This document shows, one piece after another, positions 16,583 to 25,277 of a DNA stretch of 64,000 nt. The stretch's first letter is position 1. Every line of letters begins with the position of its first letter. The stretch spans positions 1,922,001-1,986,000 of the forward strand of contig NZ_CP047318.1 of the NCBI RefSeq assembly GCF_009857135.1, written 5' to 3'. Below the pieces are notes generated by a model. It saw nothing but the letters and a program-made list of their open reading frames with translations, was not told where the DNA came from and did not search any database. This DNA is from Streptomyces sp. HM190. GTDB taxonomy: Bacteria; Actinomycetota; Actinomycetes; Streptomycetales; Streptomycetaceae. The translations under genes and the position numbers were made by a program.

Positions 16583-17953
16583 ATGCGAACCCCGAGCCGA
16601 CGGAGGCCGCGCGCAGCACTCGCCGCGGTCGCCGCAGGGACGCTGCTCGCCCCGCTTCTCTCCGGTTGCTGGACCGGAGCGGGCGGGGCGGGATCCGGCG
16701 GCGACTCGATCAACGTACTGATGGTCAACAACCCGCAGATGCAGGAGCTGCGCAAGCTCACGGCCGCGCACTTCACGAAGCGGACCGGCATCGAGGTGAA
16801 CTTCACCGTCCTGCCGGAGAACGACGTCCGCGACAAGATCAGCCAGGACTTCGCCAACCAGGCCGGCCAGTACGACGTGGCGACACTCAGCAACTACGAG
16901 ATACCGATCTACGCCAGGAACGGCTGGCTGGAGGAGATGGACCCGTACGTCGCGCAGGACCGCGCGTTCGACCAGGGGGACATCCTCAAGCCGATGCGCC
17001 AGTCCCTGACGGGCGACGACGGCAGGCTCTACGGGCAGCCCTTCTACGGCGAGTCGTCCTTCCTGATGTACCGCAAGGACGTGTTCGCCGAGCGGGGGCT
17101 CACCATGCCGGAGCGCCCCACCTGGCGGCAGGTCGCCGACCTCGCCGCGAAGGCGGACGGCGCCGAACCCGGCATGAAGGGCATCTGTCTGCGCGGCCTG
17201 CCCGGTTGGGGCGAGGTCATGGCTCCCCTGACCACGGTCGTGAACACCTTCGGCGGCACCTGGTTCGACAAGGACTGGAAGGCGCGCCTGGACTCTCCCG
17301 AGTTCGAGCGGGCCACCCGGTTCTACGTCGACCTCGTCCGCGAGCACGGCGAGGCCGGGGCCGCCCAGTCCGGCTTCGCCGAGTGCCTGAACAACATGAC
17401 CCAGGGCAAGGTCGCCATGTGGTACGACGCCACCTCCGCCGCCGGTTCCCTGGAGGCCGACGGCTCCCCCGTGAAGGGGGACATCGGCTACGTACCGGCG
17501 CCGGTCGAGCGGACCGAGTCCTCCGGCTGGCTCTACACCTGGGCCTGGGGCATCCAGAAGGCCTCCCGCAACCCCGACAAGGCCTGGACGTTCGTCTCCT
17601 GGGCGTCCGGCAAGGAGTACGAGGAACTGGTCGGCGACGAGATCGGCTGGTCCAACGTGCCCGCCGGCAAACGGAAGTCGACGTACGCGAACCCCGACTA
17701 CCGCGCGGAGGCCGCCGCCTTCCAGGAGATGACCCGCGAGGCCATCGAGGGCGCCCGGCCCACCGATCCGGGCGTGCAGCCGCGGCCCGCGCCCGGCATC
17801 CAGTTCGTCGGCATCCCCGAGTTCACCGACCTCGGCACCAAGGTCTCCCAGGAGATCAGCGCGGCCATCGCCGGACGCCAGTCCGTGAAGTCGGCCCTGC
17901 GCAAGGCACAGGCGCTCGCCGAGCAGATATCCGAGGAGTACGAGGGACGATGA
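16583..17953 (+). CDS. Polyol/sugar ABC transporter substrate-binding lipoprotein (SmoE-like)
   Basis: 456 aa. A twin-Arg-rich n-region (SRRRPRA), hydrophobic core and lipobox LLSGC mark a lipoprotein (mature Cys near residue 29). The family-1 solute-binding fold follows (VNNPQMQEL, GQYDVATLSNYE, YGQPFYGESSFLMYRKD, WYDATSAAGSL, YTWAWGIQKAS). It resembles sorbitol/mannitol binding proteins, in keeping with the dehydrogenase at the operon end. ATG 16583 has AGGAG 7 bp upstream; upstream in-frame ATGs are rejected. The stop overlaps the permease start (ATGA). The 139-bp leader is pyrimidine-rich with a repeated CCGATCCCCGGCC. Confidence 0.88.
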   Translation: MRTPSRRRPRAALAAVAAGTLLAPLLSGCWTGAGGAGSGGDSINVLMVNNPQMQELRKLTAAHFTKRTGIEVNFTVLPENDVRDKISQDFANQAGQYDVATLSNYEIPIYARNGWLEEMDPYVAQDRAFDQGDILKPMRQSLTGDDGRLYGQPFYGESSFLMYRKDVFAERGLTMPERPTWRQVADLAAKADGAEPGMKGICLRGLPGWGEVMAPLTTVVNTFGGTWFDKDWKARLDSPEFERATRFYVDLVREHGEAGAAQSGFAECLNNMTQGKVAMWYDATSAAGSLEADGSPVKGDIGYVPAPVERTESSGWLYTWAWGIQKASRNPDKAWTFVSWASGKEYEELVGDEIGWSNVPAGKRKSTYANPDYRAEAAAFQEMTREAIEGARPTDPGVQPRPAPGIQFVGIPEFTDLGTKVSQEISAAIAGRQSVKSALRKAQALAEQISEEYEGR

Positions 17954-18888
17954 CCGCGACCACGACAGCGCCGAGGACGGCGACACCCGTACGCGCCCGG
18001 AGCGGGTCCGGCGAGCGGCTGCGGGCCTGGGCGACCCGCGCCCCGCTCCTGCCCGCCCTCGTCTTCCTGATCATCGTGACCCAACTGCCGTTCGTGGCCA
18101 CGCTGGTGATCTCCTTCTTCGACTGGAACTCCCTCTACCCAGACGCCCGGAGCTTCGCCGGCCTCGCCAACTACGGCGAGGTCCTCACCGACCCCGACCT
18201 GCGCCGCTCGGTGTGGACGACGGTCCTGCTGACGGTCGCGGTGGTCCTGGCCAGCCTGGTCCTGGGCCTGCTGCTGGCCCTGCTGCTGGACCGGAGGTTC
18301 CCCGGCCGGGGCCTGGTCCGCACCCTGCTCATCGCCCCGTTCCTGGTGGTCCCGGTGGCGGCGGCCCTGCTGTGGAAGCACGTCCTCTACAACCCGGAGT
18401 ACGGCCTGTTCAACGGTCTGCTCCACTACGTCGGCGGCCCGCAGCCCGACTGGATCTCCGCGACGCCGCTGCTCGCGGTGGAGGCCTCGCTGGTGTGGCA
18501 GTGGACGCCGTTCATGATGCTGATCCTGCTGGCGGGCCTGCAGTCCCGCGACCACCAGCAGATCGAGGCGGCCCGCGTCGACGGCGCGAGCGACTGGCAG
18601 ATCTTCCGCCACCTGACCCTGCCGCACCTGCGCCGCTACCTCGAACTCGGCGCCCTGCTGGGCTCCATCTACATCGTCCAGAACTTCGACGCCGTCTTCA
18701 CGATCACCTCCGGCGGCCTGGGCACGGCGAACCTGCCGTACACCGTCTACCAGACCTTCTACCAGGCCCACGAGAACGGCCTCGCCTCGGCGGCCGGCGT
18801 GCTGGTCGTCATCGGCTCGATCATCATCGCGACGTTCGCGCTGCGCGTGGTCTCGTCGCTGTTCCGCGAGGAGGCGGGGCGCTCATGA
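17950..18888 (+). CDS. Polyol/sugar ABC transporter permease, MalF type
   Basis: 312 aa, coupled to the binding protein (ATGA). Six membrane spans start at LLPALVFLIIVTQLPFVATL. The EAA loop is IEAARVDGASDWQIFRHLTLP. It works with the next permease and an ATPase encoded elsewhere. Confidence 0.93.
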   Translation: MTATTTAPRTATPVRARSGSGERLRAWATRAPLLPALVFLIIVTQLPFVATLVISFFDWNSLYPDARSFAGLANYGEVLTDPDLRRSVWTTVLLTVAVVLASLVLGLLLALLLDRRFPGRGLVRTLLIAPFLVVPVAAALLWKHVLYNPEYGLFNGLLHYVGGPQPDWISATPLLAVEASLVWQWTPFMMLILLAGLQSRDHQQIEAARVDGASDWQIFRHLTLPHLRRYLELGALLGSIYIVQNFDAVFTITSGGLGTANLPYTVYQTFYQAHENGLASAAGVLVVIGSIIIATFALRVVSSLFREEAGRS

Positions 18889-19709
18889 ACGCCGTACGAC
18901 GCAACGCTCCCGGTCTGCTGGCCTGGTTCGCCGGGATCGTCTTCTTCCTGCCCATCGCGTGGATGGCGCTGACGTCCTTCCACTCGGAGTCGGACGCGGC
19001 GACCAACCCGCCGTCCTTCGCCGCCGCCCTGACCCTGGACGGCTACCGCGAGTTCTTCGGCGTGGACGGCGGCGCGAGCCCCTGGCCCGCCCTCATCAAC
19101 TCGACGGTGGCGTCCCTGGTGTCGACCCTGCTCGTCCTGCTGCTGGCGCTCCCCGCGGCGTACGCCCTGTCGATCCGCCCGGTCCGCAAGTGGACGGACG
19201 TGCTGTTCTTCTTCCTCTCCACCAAGATGCTGCCGGTGGTGGCGGGCCTCCTCCCGATCTACCTCTTCGCGAAGAACGCGGGCCTGCTCGACAACATCTG
19301 GCTGCTCGTCGTCCTCCACACCTCCATGAACCTGCCGATCGCCGTGTGGATGATGCGGTCCTTCCTCGCGGAGGTGCCGGTCGCGGTGATCGAGGCGGCC
19401 CAGCTGGACGGCGCCCGTCTGCCGACGGTGCTGAGGCGGGTGGTGGCGCCGATCGCCGCTCCGGGGATCGCCGCGACCGCGCTGATCTGCTTCATCTTCA
19501 GCTGGAACGAGCTGCTGTTCGCGCGGGTGCTGACGGGTGTCGTGGCCGAGACCGCGCCCGTCTTCCTCACCGGCTTCATCACCAGCCAGGGCCTGTTCCT
19601 GGCGAAGGTGTGCGCCGCGTCCCTCGTCATCTCCCTGCCGGTGCTCGCCGCGGGGTTCGCCGCCCAGGACAAACTGGTCCAGGGCCTGTCCTTGGGAGCC
19701 GTCAAATGA
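18885..19709 (+). CDS. Polyol/sugar ABC transporter permease, MalG type
   Basis: 274 aa, coupled by ATGA at both ends. Membrane segments begin at GLLAWFAGIVFFLPIAWMAL, the EAA loop is IEAAQLDGARLPTVLRR, and the C-terminal KLVQGLSLGAVK is typical of MalG-like subunits. Confidence 0.93.
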   Translation: MNAVRRNAPGLLAWFAGIVFFLPIAWMALTSFHSESDAATNPPSFAAALTLDGYREFFGVDGGASPWPALINSTVASLVSTLLVLLLALPAAYALSIRPVRKWTDVLFFFLSTKMLPVVAGLLPIYLFAKNAGLLDNIWLLVVLHTSMNLPIAVWMMRSFLAEVPVAVIEAAQLDGARLPTVLRRVVAPIAAPGIAATALICFIFSWNELLFARVLTGVVAETAPVFLTGFITSQGLFLAKVCAASLVISLPVLAAGFAAQDKLVQGLSLGAVK

Positions 19710-20695
19710 AGGCCGCCGTCATCGAGTCCGTGGGCAAGGCCGTCGTCACCGAGGTCCCGGACCCGGCGCCGGGCCCCCGCGACGTCGTCGTCCGGGTCGC
19801 CGCGTGCGGCCTGTGCGGCACCGACCTGCACATCCTCCAGGGCGAGTTCGCGCCCGAGCTGCCCATCGTGCCGGGCCACGAGTTCGCGGGCGAGGTCGTG
19901 GCCGTGGGCGGCGGGGTCACCGAGCTGACCACCGGCGACCGGGTGGCGGTGGACCCGTCCCTGTACTGCCACGAGTGCCGCTACTGCCGCACCGGTCACA
20001 ACAACCTCTGCGAGCGGTGGGCCGCGATCGGTGTCACCACGGCGGGCGGCGCCGCGGAGTACGCGGTGGCGCCCGTGGCGAACTGCGTGAAGCTGCCGGA
20101 CCACGTCCGCACCCAGGACGCGGCACTGGTGGAGCCCCTGTCCTGCGCGGTACGCGGCTACGACGTGCTCAGGTCCCGCCTCGGCGCCCATGTGCTGATC
20201 TACGGCTCGGGAACGATGGGCCTGATGATGCTGGAGCTGGCCAAGCGGACCGGCGCGGCGAGCGTGGACGTCGTGGACGTGAACCCCGCGCGGCTGGAGA
20301 CGGCGCGCCGCCTGGGGGTCTCGGGGGCGGCCGCGAACCCCGACGAGCTGGACCGGCCGCAGGGCTGGGACCTGGTGGTGGACGCCACCGGCAACGCCGC
20401 CGCGATCCAGGACGGCCTGGACCGGGTCGCCAAGGCGGGCACGTTCCTCCAGTTCGGCGTGGCCGACTACGCGACGCGAGTCACGATCGACCCGTACCGG
20501 ATCTACAACCAGGAGATCACCATCACCGGCTCGATGGCGGTCCTCCACAGCTTCGAACGCGCGGCGGAACTGTTCGCGAACGGGGTGCTCGACCCGGATG
20601 TCCTCATCAGCGACCGGGTGCCGCTGGACCGCTACCCCGAGGCGCTGGACCGGTTCGCGTCGGGCGCGGGCCGGAAGATCGTCGTGGTGCCGTAG
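19706..20695 (+). CDS. Zinc-dependent medium-chain dehydrogenase (polyol dehydrogenase-like)
   Basis: 329 aa. Catalytic zinc ligands are Cys in CGLCGTDLH and GHE in PGHEFAGEV. The structural zinc cluster is CHECRYCRTGHNNLC. The Rossmann nucleotide loop is YGSGTMGLMML. Coupling as fourth gene of the ABC operon suggests it oxidises the imported polyol to a ketose (sorbitol, mannitol, arabitol or similar). Confidence 0.9.
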   Translation: MKAAVIESVGKAVVTEVPDPAPGPRDVVVRVAACGLCGTDLHILQGEFAPELPIVPGHEFAGEVVAVGGGVTELTTGDRVAVDPSLYCHECRYCRTGHNNLCERWAAIGVTTAGGAAEYAVAPVANCVKLPDHVRTQDAALVEPLSCAVRGYDVLRSRLGAHVLIYGSGTMGLMMLELAKRTGAASVDVVDVNPARLETARRLGVSGAAANPDELDRPQGWDLVVDATGNAAAIQDGLDRVAKAGTFLQFGVADYATRVTIDPYRIYNQEITITGSMAVLHSFERAAELFANGVLDPDVLISDRVPLDRYPEALDRFASGAGRKIVVVP

Positions 20696-20699
20696 GACC

Positions 20700-20741
20700 G
20701 GGGCGGGCACCCCGGCCGGTACGCACCGGGGTGCCCGCCCC
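20700..20741 (+). terminator. Strong terminator of the polyol operon
   Basis: Perfect 16-bp stem GGGGCGGGCACCCCGG with its exact complement and a 10-nt loop, starting 5 bp after the stop codon. Confidence 0.85.
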
Positions 20742-20917
20742 TGCCCGCCCCGCGGTCCTGGGCATGCCGCGTCCCCGGGGCCGCACACGCGCCGGCCGCC
20801 TCCTCGCCGAGGCCGCGGCGGGCCCCGGGAGCACCCCCCGCGACCGCCGCTGACCCGAACGGCGGCCCGGCCCGCTGGGTAAGGGAACGGTAAAGCGGCT
20901 TGAATCGTTCACCACGC

Positions 20918-22132
20918 ATGACAGCTATGACCCCCGGCTCGAACATCCCGCTGCCCGTTCCCCGTGTCGCGGTGGACGTCTCCGCCCCCGTGCGGCTCGA
21001 CGTATCGGGCCTGCTGCTCACCGCCGACGGCAAGGTGCGCTCGGACGACGACTTCATCTTCTACAACCAGCCGAGCGGTCCGGGCGTGACGTACCGCTCG
21101 GGCGGCGGTGCGACCCCCGACTCGATCACGGTCGACACCACGGCCCTCCCCCCGGGCATCGAGAAGATCGTCGTCACGGCGAGCCCGGACGCGGCCGGCC
21201 AGACCTTCCAGGGCATCGAGCCCACCGCCACCGTCCGGGACGCCGCGAGCGGCTCGGTGATCGCCACGTTCACCCCGCCGCAGCTCGGCACGGAGACGGC
21301 CCTGGTGATCGTGGAGATCTACCGGCGCAACGGCGCCTGGAAGGCCCGCGCCGTCGGCCAGGGGTACGCCGACGGCCTGGCCGGCATCGCGACGGACTTC
21401 GGCGTCACGGTGGAGGAGCCCGCCCCCGCCCAGCCCGCGGCCCCGGCCCGGCCGGTGGCTCCGCCCACTCCCACCCTGCAGACCCCGGTGACCCCGCCGG
21501 CCCCGCCCGCCATGGCGCCGCCCGCCCCGCCGGCCCCTCCCGTTCCGGGCGCCGGGAAGATCAACCTGGACAAGGGCCGGGTCAGCCTCCAGAAGAACCA
21601 GACGGTCTCCCTGGTCAAGGGCGGCCGCCCGCTGCTCTCCCAGGTCAAGATGGGCCTCGGCTGGGAGCCCGCGTACCGGGGCAAGGACATCGACCTGGAC
21701 GCGTCGGTGATCGCGTACGGCCCGCAGCGCAACCACATCGACAGCTGCTACTTCGGCAAGCTCTCGATCGTGAACGGCGCGATCAAGCACTCCGGCGACA
21801 ACCTCACGGGCGAGGGCGGCGGGGACGACGAGGTGATCGTGGTCGACCTCGGCCGGCTCCCCCAGGAGGTCACCGGCCTGGTCTTCACGGTCAACTCCTT
21901 CTCCGGCCAGAAGTTCACCGAGGTCGCCAAGGCCTACTGCCGCCTGCTGGACGCCGCCAGCGGCGAGGAACTCGTCCGCTTCGACCTCACCAACGCCGAG
22001 GCGCAGACGGGCGTGATGATGGCCAAGCTGATCCGCCAGTTCTCCGGCGAGTGGGAGATGACGGCCATGGGTGACTTCGTGAAGTCCCGCACGGTCCGGG
22101 GCATGGTGAAGCCGGCGGCCCAGGCGCTCTGA
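20918..22132 (+). CDS. Tandem TerD-domain protein
   Basis: 404 aa with two TerD (calcium-binding stress) domains, about 5-175 and 225-404, joined by a Pro/Ala linker (PAPPAMAPPAPPAPPVPG). Domain 1 shows KVRSDDDFIFYNQP and SITVDTTALPPGIEKIVV. Domain 2 shows KMGLGWEP, DLDASVIAYG and GDNLTGEGGGDDE, the acidic loops that bind Ca2+. TerD proteins act in tellurite/oxidative stress and Streptomyces differentiation; the molecular role is not settled. ATG 20918 or 20927 is the likely start; a TTG at 20900 is also open. Confidence 0.88.
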   Translation: MTAMTPGSNIPLPVPRVAVDVSAPVRLDVSGLLLTADGKVRSDDDFIFYNQPSGPGVTYRSGGGATPDSITVDTTALPPGIEKIVVTASPDAAGQTFQGIEPTATVRDAASGSVIATFTPPQLGTETALVIVEIYRRNGAWKARAVGQGYADGLAGIATDFGVTVEEPAPAQPAAPARPVAPPTPTLQTPVTPPAPPAMAPPAPPAPPVPGAGKINLDKGRVSLQKNQTVSLVKGGRPLLSQVKMGLGWEPAYRGKDIDLDASVIAYGPQRNHIDSCYFGKLSIVNGAIKHSGDNLTGEGGGDDEVIVVDLGRLPQEVTGLVFTVNSFSGQKFTEVAKAYCRLLDAASGEELVRFDLTNAEAQTGVMMAKLIRQFSGEWEMTAMGDFVKSRTVRGMVKPAAQAL

Positions 22133-22202
22133 CCCGGCGGAGACGAGGAGCGGGACGCCGAGGAACGTCGAGGGACGTCGAGGGCGGGACGCCGAGGGAC
22201 GG

Positions 22203-22236
22203 GAACGTCAGAAGGGCGGGAACGTCACAAGGGCGG
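22203..22236 (+). repeat. 17-bp tandem direct repeat
   Basis: GAACGTCANAAGGGCGG occurs twice back to back with one difference. It is preceded by looser GGGACGCCGAGG/ACGTCGAGG repeats. It lies between the TerD stop and the terminator and is non-coding. Confidence 0.7.
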
Positions 22237-22259
22237 ATCCGGACTGACCGGATCCGCCC
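22231..22259. terminator. Convergent terminator between TerD and ACC deaminase genes
   Basis: GGGCGGATCCGG, loop ACTGA, exact complement: a perfect 12-bp stem in the 144-bp convergent gap, able to serve both strands. Confidence 0.85.
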
Positions 22260-22276
22260 CCCGTCCCGTCACCGCG

Positions 22277-23296
22277 TCACTGGATGACGCCGCTGTACGC
22301 GTTCAGCGCGGGCTGGCCGCCGAGATGGGCGTAGAGGACGGTCGAGTCCTCGGGGATCTCGCCGCGTTCGACGAGGTCGATCATCCCGGCCATCGACTTC
22401 CCCTCGTAGACCGGGTCGGTGATCATGCCCTCGGTGCGGGCGGCGAGCTGCATGGCGACGAGGGTGGCGTCGTCGGGGACACCGTAGATCCCGGCATGGT
22501 AGCGCTCGTCCAGTTCCACGTCCGCCTCGGTCAGCTCGCGCTTGACGCCGATGAGCCGGCCGGTGCGGTGGGCGATGCGCGCGATCTGGGCGCGGGTGGT
22601 GTCCGGCTTGGCGGAGGCGTCGATGCCGAGGACCCGGCGGGGCCGTCCCCCGGCCTCCTCCAGCGCCGCGAACCCGGCGACCATGCCGGCCTGGGTGGAT
22701 CCGGTGACCGAGCAGACGACGATCGTGTCGAAGAAGACGCCCAGCTCCCGCTCCTGTTCGGCGACCTCGTGGGCCCAGGAGGCGAAGCCGAGACCGCCGA
22801 GGGGGTGGTCGGAGGCGCCGGCCGGGATCGCGTACGGCTTGCCGCCCGACTCCTCGACCTCCCGGAGAGCCAGCTCCCAGCTCTCCTTGAAGCCGATGCC
22901 GAACCCGGCCTGGACCAGCCGTACGTCCGCGCCGGCGAGCCTGCTGATCAGGATGTTGCCGACCTTGTCGTACACGGCGTCGGGCCACTCCACCCAGCTC
23001 TCCTGCACGAGCACGCACCTGAGTCCGGCGCGGGCGGCGACGGCCGCGACCTGGCGGGTGTGGTTGGACTGCACCCCGCCGATGGACACCAGGGTGTCGC
23101 AGCCCTGGGCTAGCGCGTCGGCGACCAGGTACTCCAGCTTGCGGGTCTTGTTGCCGCCATAAGCGATGCCGGAGTTGCAGTCCTCCCGCTTGGCCCACAG
23201 GGAGGCGCCGCCGAGGTGGGCGGTCAGGCGTTCCAGCCGGTGCACGGGCGAGGGCCCGAAGAGGAGCGGGTAGCGCTCGTAGGAAGCAAGGGACAC
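22277..23296 (-). CDS. acdS: 1-aminocyclopropane-1-carboxylate deaminase (PLP enzyme)
   Basis: 339 aa. It converts ACC, the plant ethylene precursor, to 2-oxobutyrate and ammonia. Seen: [10 protein letters not shown] with the PLP lysine (about 51), [27 protein letters not shown] phosphate loop, [12 protein letters not shown] and [10 protein letters not shown] near the end. D-cysteine desulfhydrase is the closest alternative; the conserved residues and length favour AcdS. GTG 23296 has GGAGG 5 bp upstream. A GntR gene lies 14 bp upstream on the same strand. The plant link fits the pectin-type genes nearby. Confidence 0.88.
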   Translation of the reverse strand: MSLASYERYPLLFGPSPVHRLERLTAHLGGASLWAKREDCNSGIAYGGNKTRKLEYLVADALAQGCDTLVSIGGVQSNHTRQVAAVAARAGLRCVLVQESWVEWPDAVYDKVGNILISRLAGADVRLVQAGFGIGFKESWELALREVEESGGKPYAIPAGASDHPLGGLGFASWAHEVAEQERELGVFFDTIVVCSVTGSTQAGMVAGFAALEEAGGRPRRVLGIDASAKPDTTRAQIARIAHRTGRLIGVKRELTEADVELDERYHAGIYGVPDDATLVAMQLAARTEGMITDPVYEGKSMAGMIDLVERGEIPEDSTVLYAHLGGQPALNAYSGVIQ

Positions 23297-23310
23297 GGGT
23301 CCTCCCGGGG

Positions 23311-24108
23311 TCAGGGTCGGTGGTCCACGCCGGTGGCGGGCTCTGCGTAGCCGGCGGCGGCTTCGGCGGGAAGTCCGCCGTCGGGTTCGGTGGCGGGTGG
23401 CGCCTGGGGCCCGGCGGCGGGCGGGGACCCGGCGCCGGTGGCGGGGCGGGCCCCGGGTTCGTCCGGTTCGTCGGCGAGGGCCGCGAGGCCGCGCCAGATC
23501 TCGGCGGTGACGATGACCGCCTCGTCCGTGTCACCGGCCGCGCAGGCGTCGATCAGCCGGTCGTGCAGTCCGGCCGAGCGGCAGTTGCCGCCCTCGCCGA
23601 AGCGGCGTCGCTCCAGCCGGCGGATGAGCGGGGTGTAGCGGGCGACAGTGGCGGCGGCGGCGCGGTTGCCGCTCACCCGGACGAGGACGTCGTGGAGTTC
23701 GTCGTCGGCGTCCAGGGCCGCGTCGACGTCACCCGCGCGGACCGCCGCGGCGAACCGCGCGTTGGCGGAGCGCATCGTCTCCACGTCCGCGGCGAACAAC
23801 CGGGGCACGGCGACCCGGGTGGCCAGCTCGTGCATCGCGCCGACCACGGCGGCGGCGTCGCGCACCTCGGCGGCCACGACCGGCGTCACCCGTGTGTAGC
23901 TCTGCGGTTTGCTCTCCAGCAGTCCCTCGTCCACCAGCCGCGAGAACGCCTCCCGCACCGGCGCGCGGGACAGCCCCAGCCGCTCCGCGAACTCGGCGTC
24001 CCGCACCACCGCGCCGGGTTCGATCTCCCCGGCCACGATGGCGTCCCGGATGGCGCGGTAGGCGCGGTCCCTCAGCAGGGTGCGGCTCACCGGTCGTATG
24101 GCGTCCAT
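23311..24108 (-). CDS. GntR-family (FCD) regulator of the ACC deaminase gene
   Basis: 265 aa. A winged helix (about 12-75, [21 protein letters not shown]) is followed by an FCD domain. A Pro/Ala/Gly-rich C-terminal tail of about 45 residues ([17 protein letters not shown]) is not normal for the family. It is co-transcribed with acdS and likely its regulator, with an operator just upstream of its own start. Confidence 0.87.
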   Translation of the reverse strand: MDAIRPVSRTLLRDRAYRAIRDAIVAGEIEPGAVVRDAEFAERLGLSRAPVREAFSRLVDEGLLESKPQSYTRVTPVVAAEVRDAAAVVGAMHELATRVAVPRLFAADVETMRSANARFAAAVRAGDVDAALDADDELHDVLVRVSGNRAAAATVARYTPLIRRLERRRFGEGGNCRSAGLHDRLIDACAAGDTDEAVIVTAEIWRGLAALADEPDEPGARPATGAGSPPAAGPQAPPATEPDGGLPAEAAAGYAEPATGVDHRP

Positions 24109-24111
24109 GAA

Positions 24112-24130
24112 CTGAAATGTTAGATGTCAG
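24112..24130. promoter_or_regulatory. Likely operator of the GntR-acdS operon
   Basis: CTGAAATGTTAGATGTCAG is an AT-rich 19-bp imperfect palindrome (7 of 9 pairs), 3 bp upstream of the regulator ATG. This suits autorepression. Confidence 0.55.
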
Positions 24131-24146
24131 TTCGGGGGCCGAACAA

Positions 24147-24186
24147 GAGTGTGGCCCGTGGCCCTGCTGGGACACGGGCCACACTC
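24147..24186 (-). terminator. Terminator after the Ro60 remnant
   Basis: Perfect 14-bp stem GAGTGTGGCCCGTG and its complement with a 12-nt loop. It is placed downstream of the minus-strand vWA/Ro60 remnant and upstream of the GntR promoter. Confidence 0.8.
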
Positions 24187-24230
24187 GGGGCGTCGTCCCG
24201 CCCTGTCCCCCGTGGTCGGTCTTCCTGTCG

Positions 24231-24763
24231 TCAGCGGTTCCACGGCCAGTCGGCGTCCCGTGCCGCCTCCAGCAGCGGGACCATCCGGAACGCCGCGTCC
24301 GAGAGGCCGCCGAAGGTGTGGCGGTTCGCCGTGCCGGAGGGGCCGTGGCCCGCCCGGTGACCGGCGAGGTTCCAGGTGTAGACCGGCACGTGGGCCGGGA
24401 TCCGGGCGGTCGGGTCGCCGTAGTGGCTGTACGTGGCCTGCTCGTCGGTGACGATCAGCACCCGGTCGTGCTTGCGGTAGTGCCGCCGCACCGCCTCGGT
24501 GGTGTCGGTGCCGCCGAGGTCGCCGAAGCGCTCCAGGATCTTCAGCACCGACTCGCCCTTGCGGAGCGACACCGGCCGGCTCGTGGTGCCGAACTCGACG
24601 AGATCCGCGTCCGCCGCCCGCAGCGCGAGCGCCGTACCGAAGATCGCCGCGGCGTCCGCGTAGGTGAGGGACGAGCGGTCGGTCAGGCGCGAGAAGAACA
24701 TCGAGCCCGAGCGGTCGACCAGGACCAGGGTCCGGCCGGGCAGCTGGTGTTGAACCGCGCCAT
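24231..24763 (-). pseudogene. Ro60/Rsr (TROVE-vWA) gene with the TROVE domain deleted
   Basis: ATG 24763 is preceded by GGGGGA and encodes MARFNT, as at the start of Streptomyces TROVE proteins. After about 20 bp the sequence jumps, in a different frame, to LPGRTLVLVDRSGSMF and continues to the family C-terminus (LSDAAFRMVPLLEAARDADW). The vWA half is intact with its MIDAS motif (DRSGS, GGTDTT, IVTDEQ). About 350 codons of the normal roughly 530-residue protein are missing, including the HEAT-repeat ring that binds Y RNA and misfolded RNA. The open frame can be followed upstream to 25013 through the RNA genes but has no plausible start there. Family comparison is from memory. Confidence 0.8.
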
Positions 24764-24849
24764 GGTGAATTCCCCCGAATTCCTTCGCACGTGGTGCGTG
24801 ATTGTTTTTCGGAGGGAGGCGCGACAGATGGAAGATGCCCGAGGTCCGG

Positions 24850-25015
24850 GTCGGCGGCGGGCGCTGTAGACCGGCGCGTCTTCCTTTCCGCCACATCGGC
24901 CCTGGACCGATGACGGGATTCGAACCCGCACGAGGGAATTCCCTCACCGGTTCCCGAAGTATCCGCTGCCTGCGCACCGGGCATCCACCGTGTGCCGCGC
25001 CTCCCGAGATCAAGG
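24850..25015 (-). ncRNA. Y RNA (YrlA-like), copy 2, with Leu-type permuted tRNA mimic
   Basis: Reading the minus strand: possible variable-arm hairpin GAGGG-AATT-CCCTC; T-arm GCGGG-TTCGAAT-CCCGT (24929-24913); CATCGGT (24912-24906); 5-nt loop CCAGG; GCCGATG (24900-24894), which pairs with CATCGGT over 7 bp; then a tRNA-Leu-like D-arm, GCGGAAAGGAAGACGC. T-arm precedes D-arm and the acceptor end is closed by a loop, so this cannot be an ordinary tRNA. It matches the tRNA-mimic module of bacterial Y RNAs, in which the free ends form the Ro60-binding stem. Outer limits are approximate. Confidence 0.7.
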
Positions 25016-25074
25016 TGGCGGCGGCTTGGATTCTCTTGGCAGAAGAAGGAGCCGCAGCCCGCGCACCGGGAGGT

Positions 25075-25250
25075 GCATGAAGTTGTGGGTGTCCAGAGAT
25101 CGAGTTCGGCGGAACCGACGTAGGTGCTCTAACCCCTGAGCTACACCGGCGTGTTGTGCCGGCGGCGGGACTCGAACCCGCGACCGCCCCATTATGAGTG
25201 GAAGCAGGTCCTGCCTTCGCACCTGGAAGTGCATCACTCTAGGAGGACGG
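25075..25250 (-). ncRNA. Y RNA (YrlA-like), copy 1, with permuted tRNA mimic
   Basis: Minus strand: T-arm GCGGG-TTCGAGT-CCCGC (25181-25165), acceptor CGCCGGC (25164-25158), 7-nt loop ACAACAC, acceptor GCCGGTG (25150-25144; 7 pairs with one G-U), TA, then D-arm GCTC-AGGGGTTA-GAGC (25141-25126). All tRNA landmarks are present but circularly permuted. No anticodon arm joins them; the flanks extend outward instead. A GCAC...GGTGCG hairpin near the 5' side recurs at the start of copy 2, so the two RNAs are tandem paralogues. They precede the Ro60 remnant on the same strand. Confidence 0.72.
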
Positions 25251-25277
25251 TCGCGGGTGGGCGAACGAATTGTTCGA

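Noticed and set aside
24231..25013. Intact 260-aa vWA protein starting at 25013
   Set aside because: The extra N-terminus is translated from the Y RNA region, has no homology and no ribosome site; the true remnant start is ATG 24763 in another frame.
24894..25181. Two ordinary tRNA genes on the minus strand
   Set aside because: The arms are present but in the order T-arm, acceptor, D-arm with the acceptor end closed; no anticodon arm connects D-arm to the following T-arm. A linear tRNA could only be made by joining copy 1 D-half to copy 2 T-half across about 200 nt.
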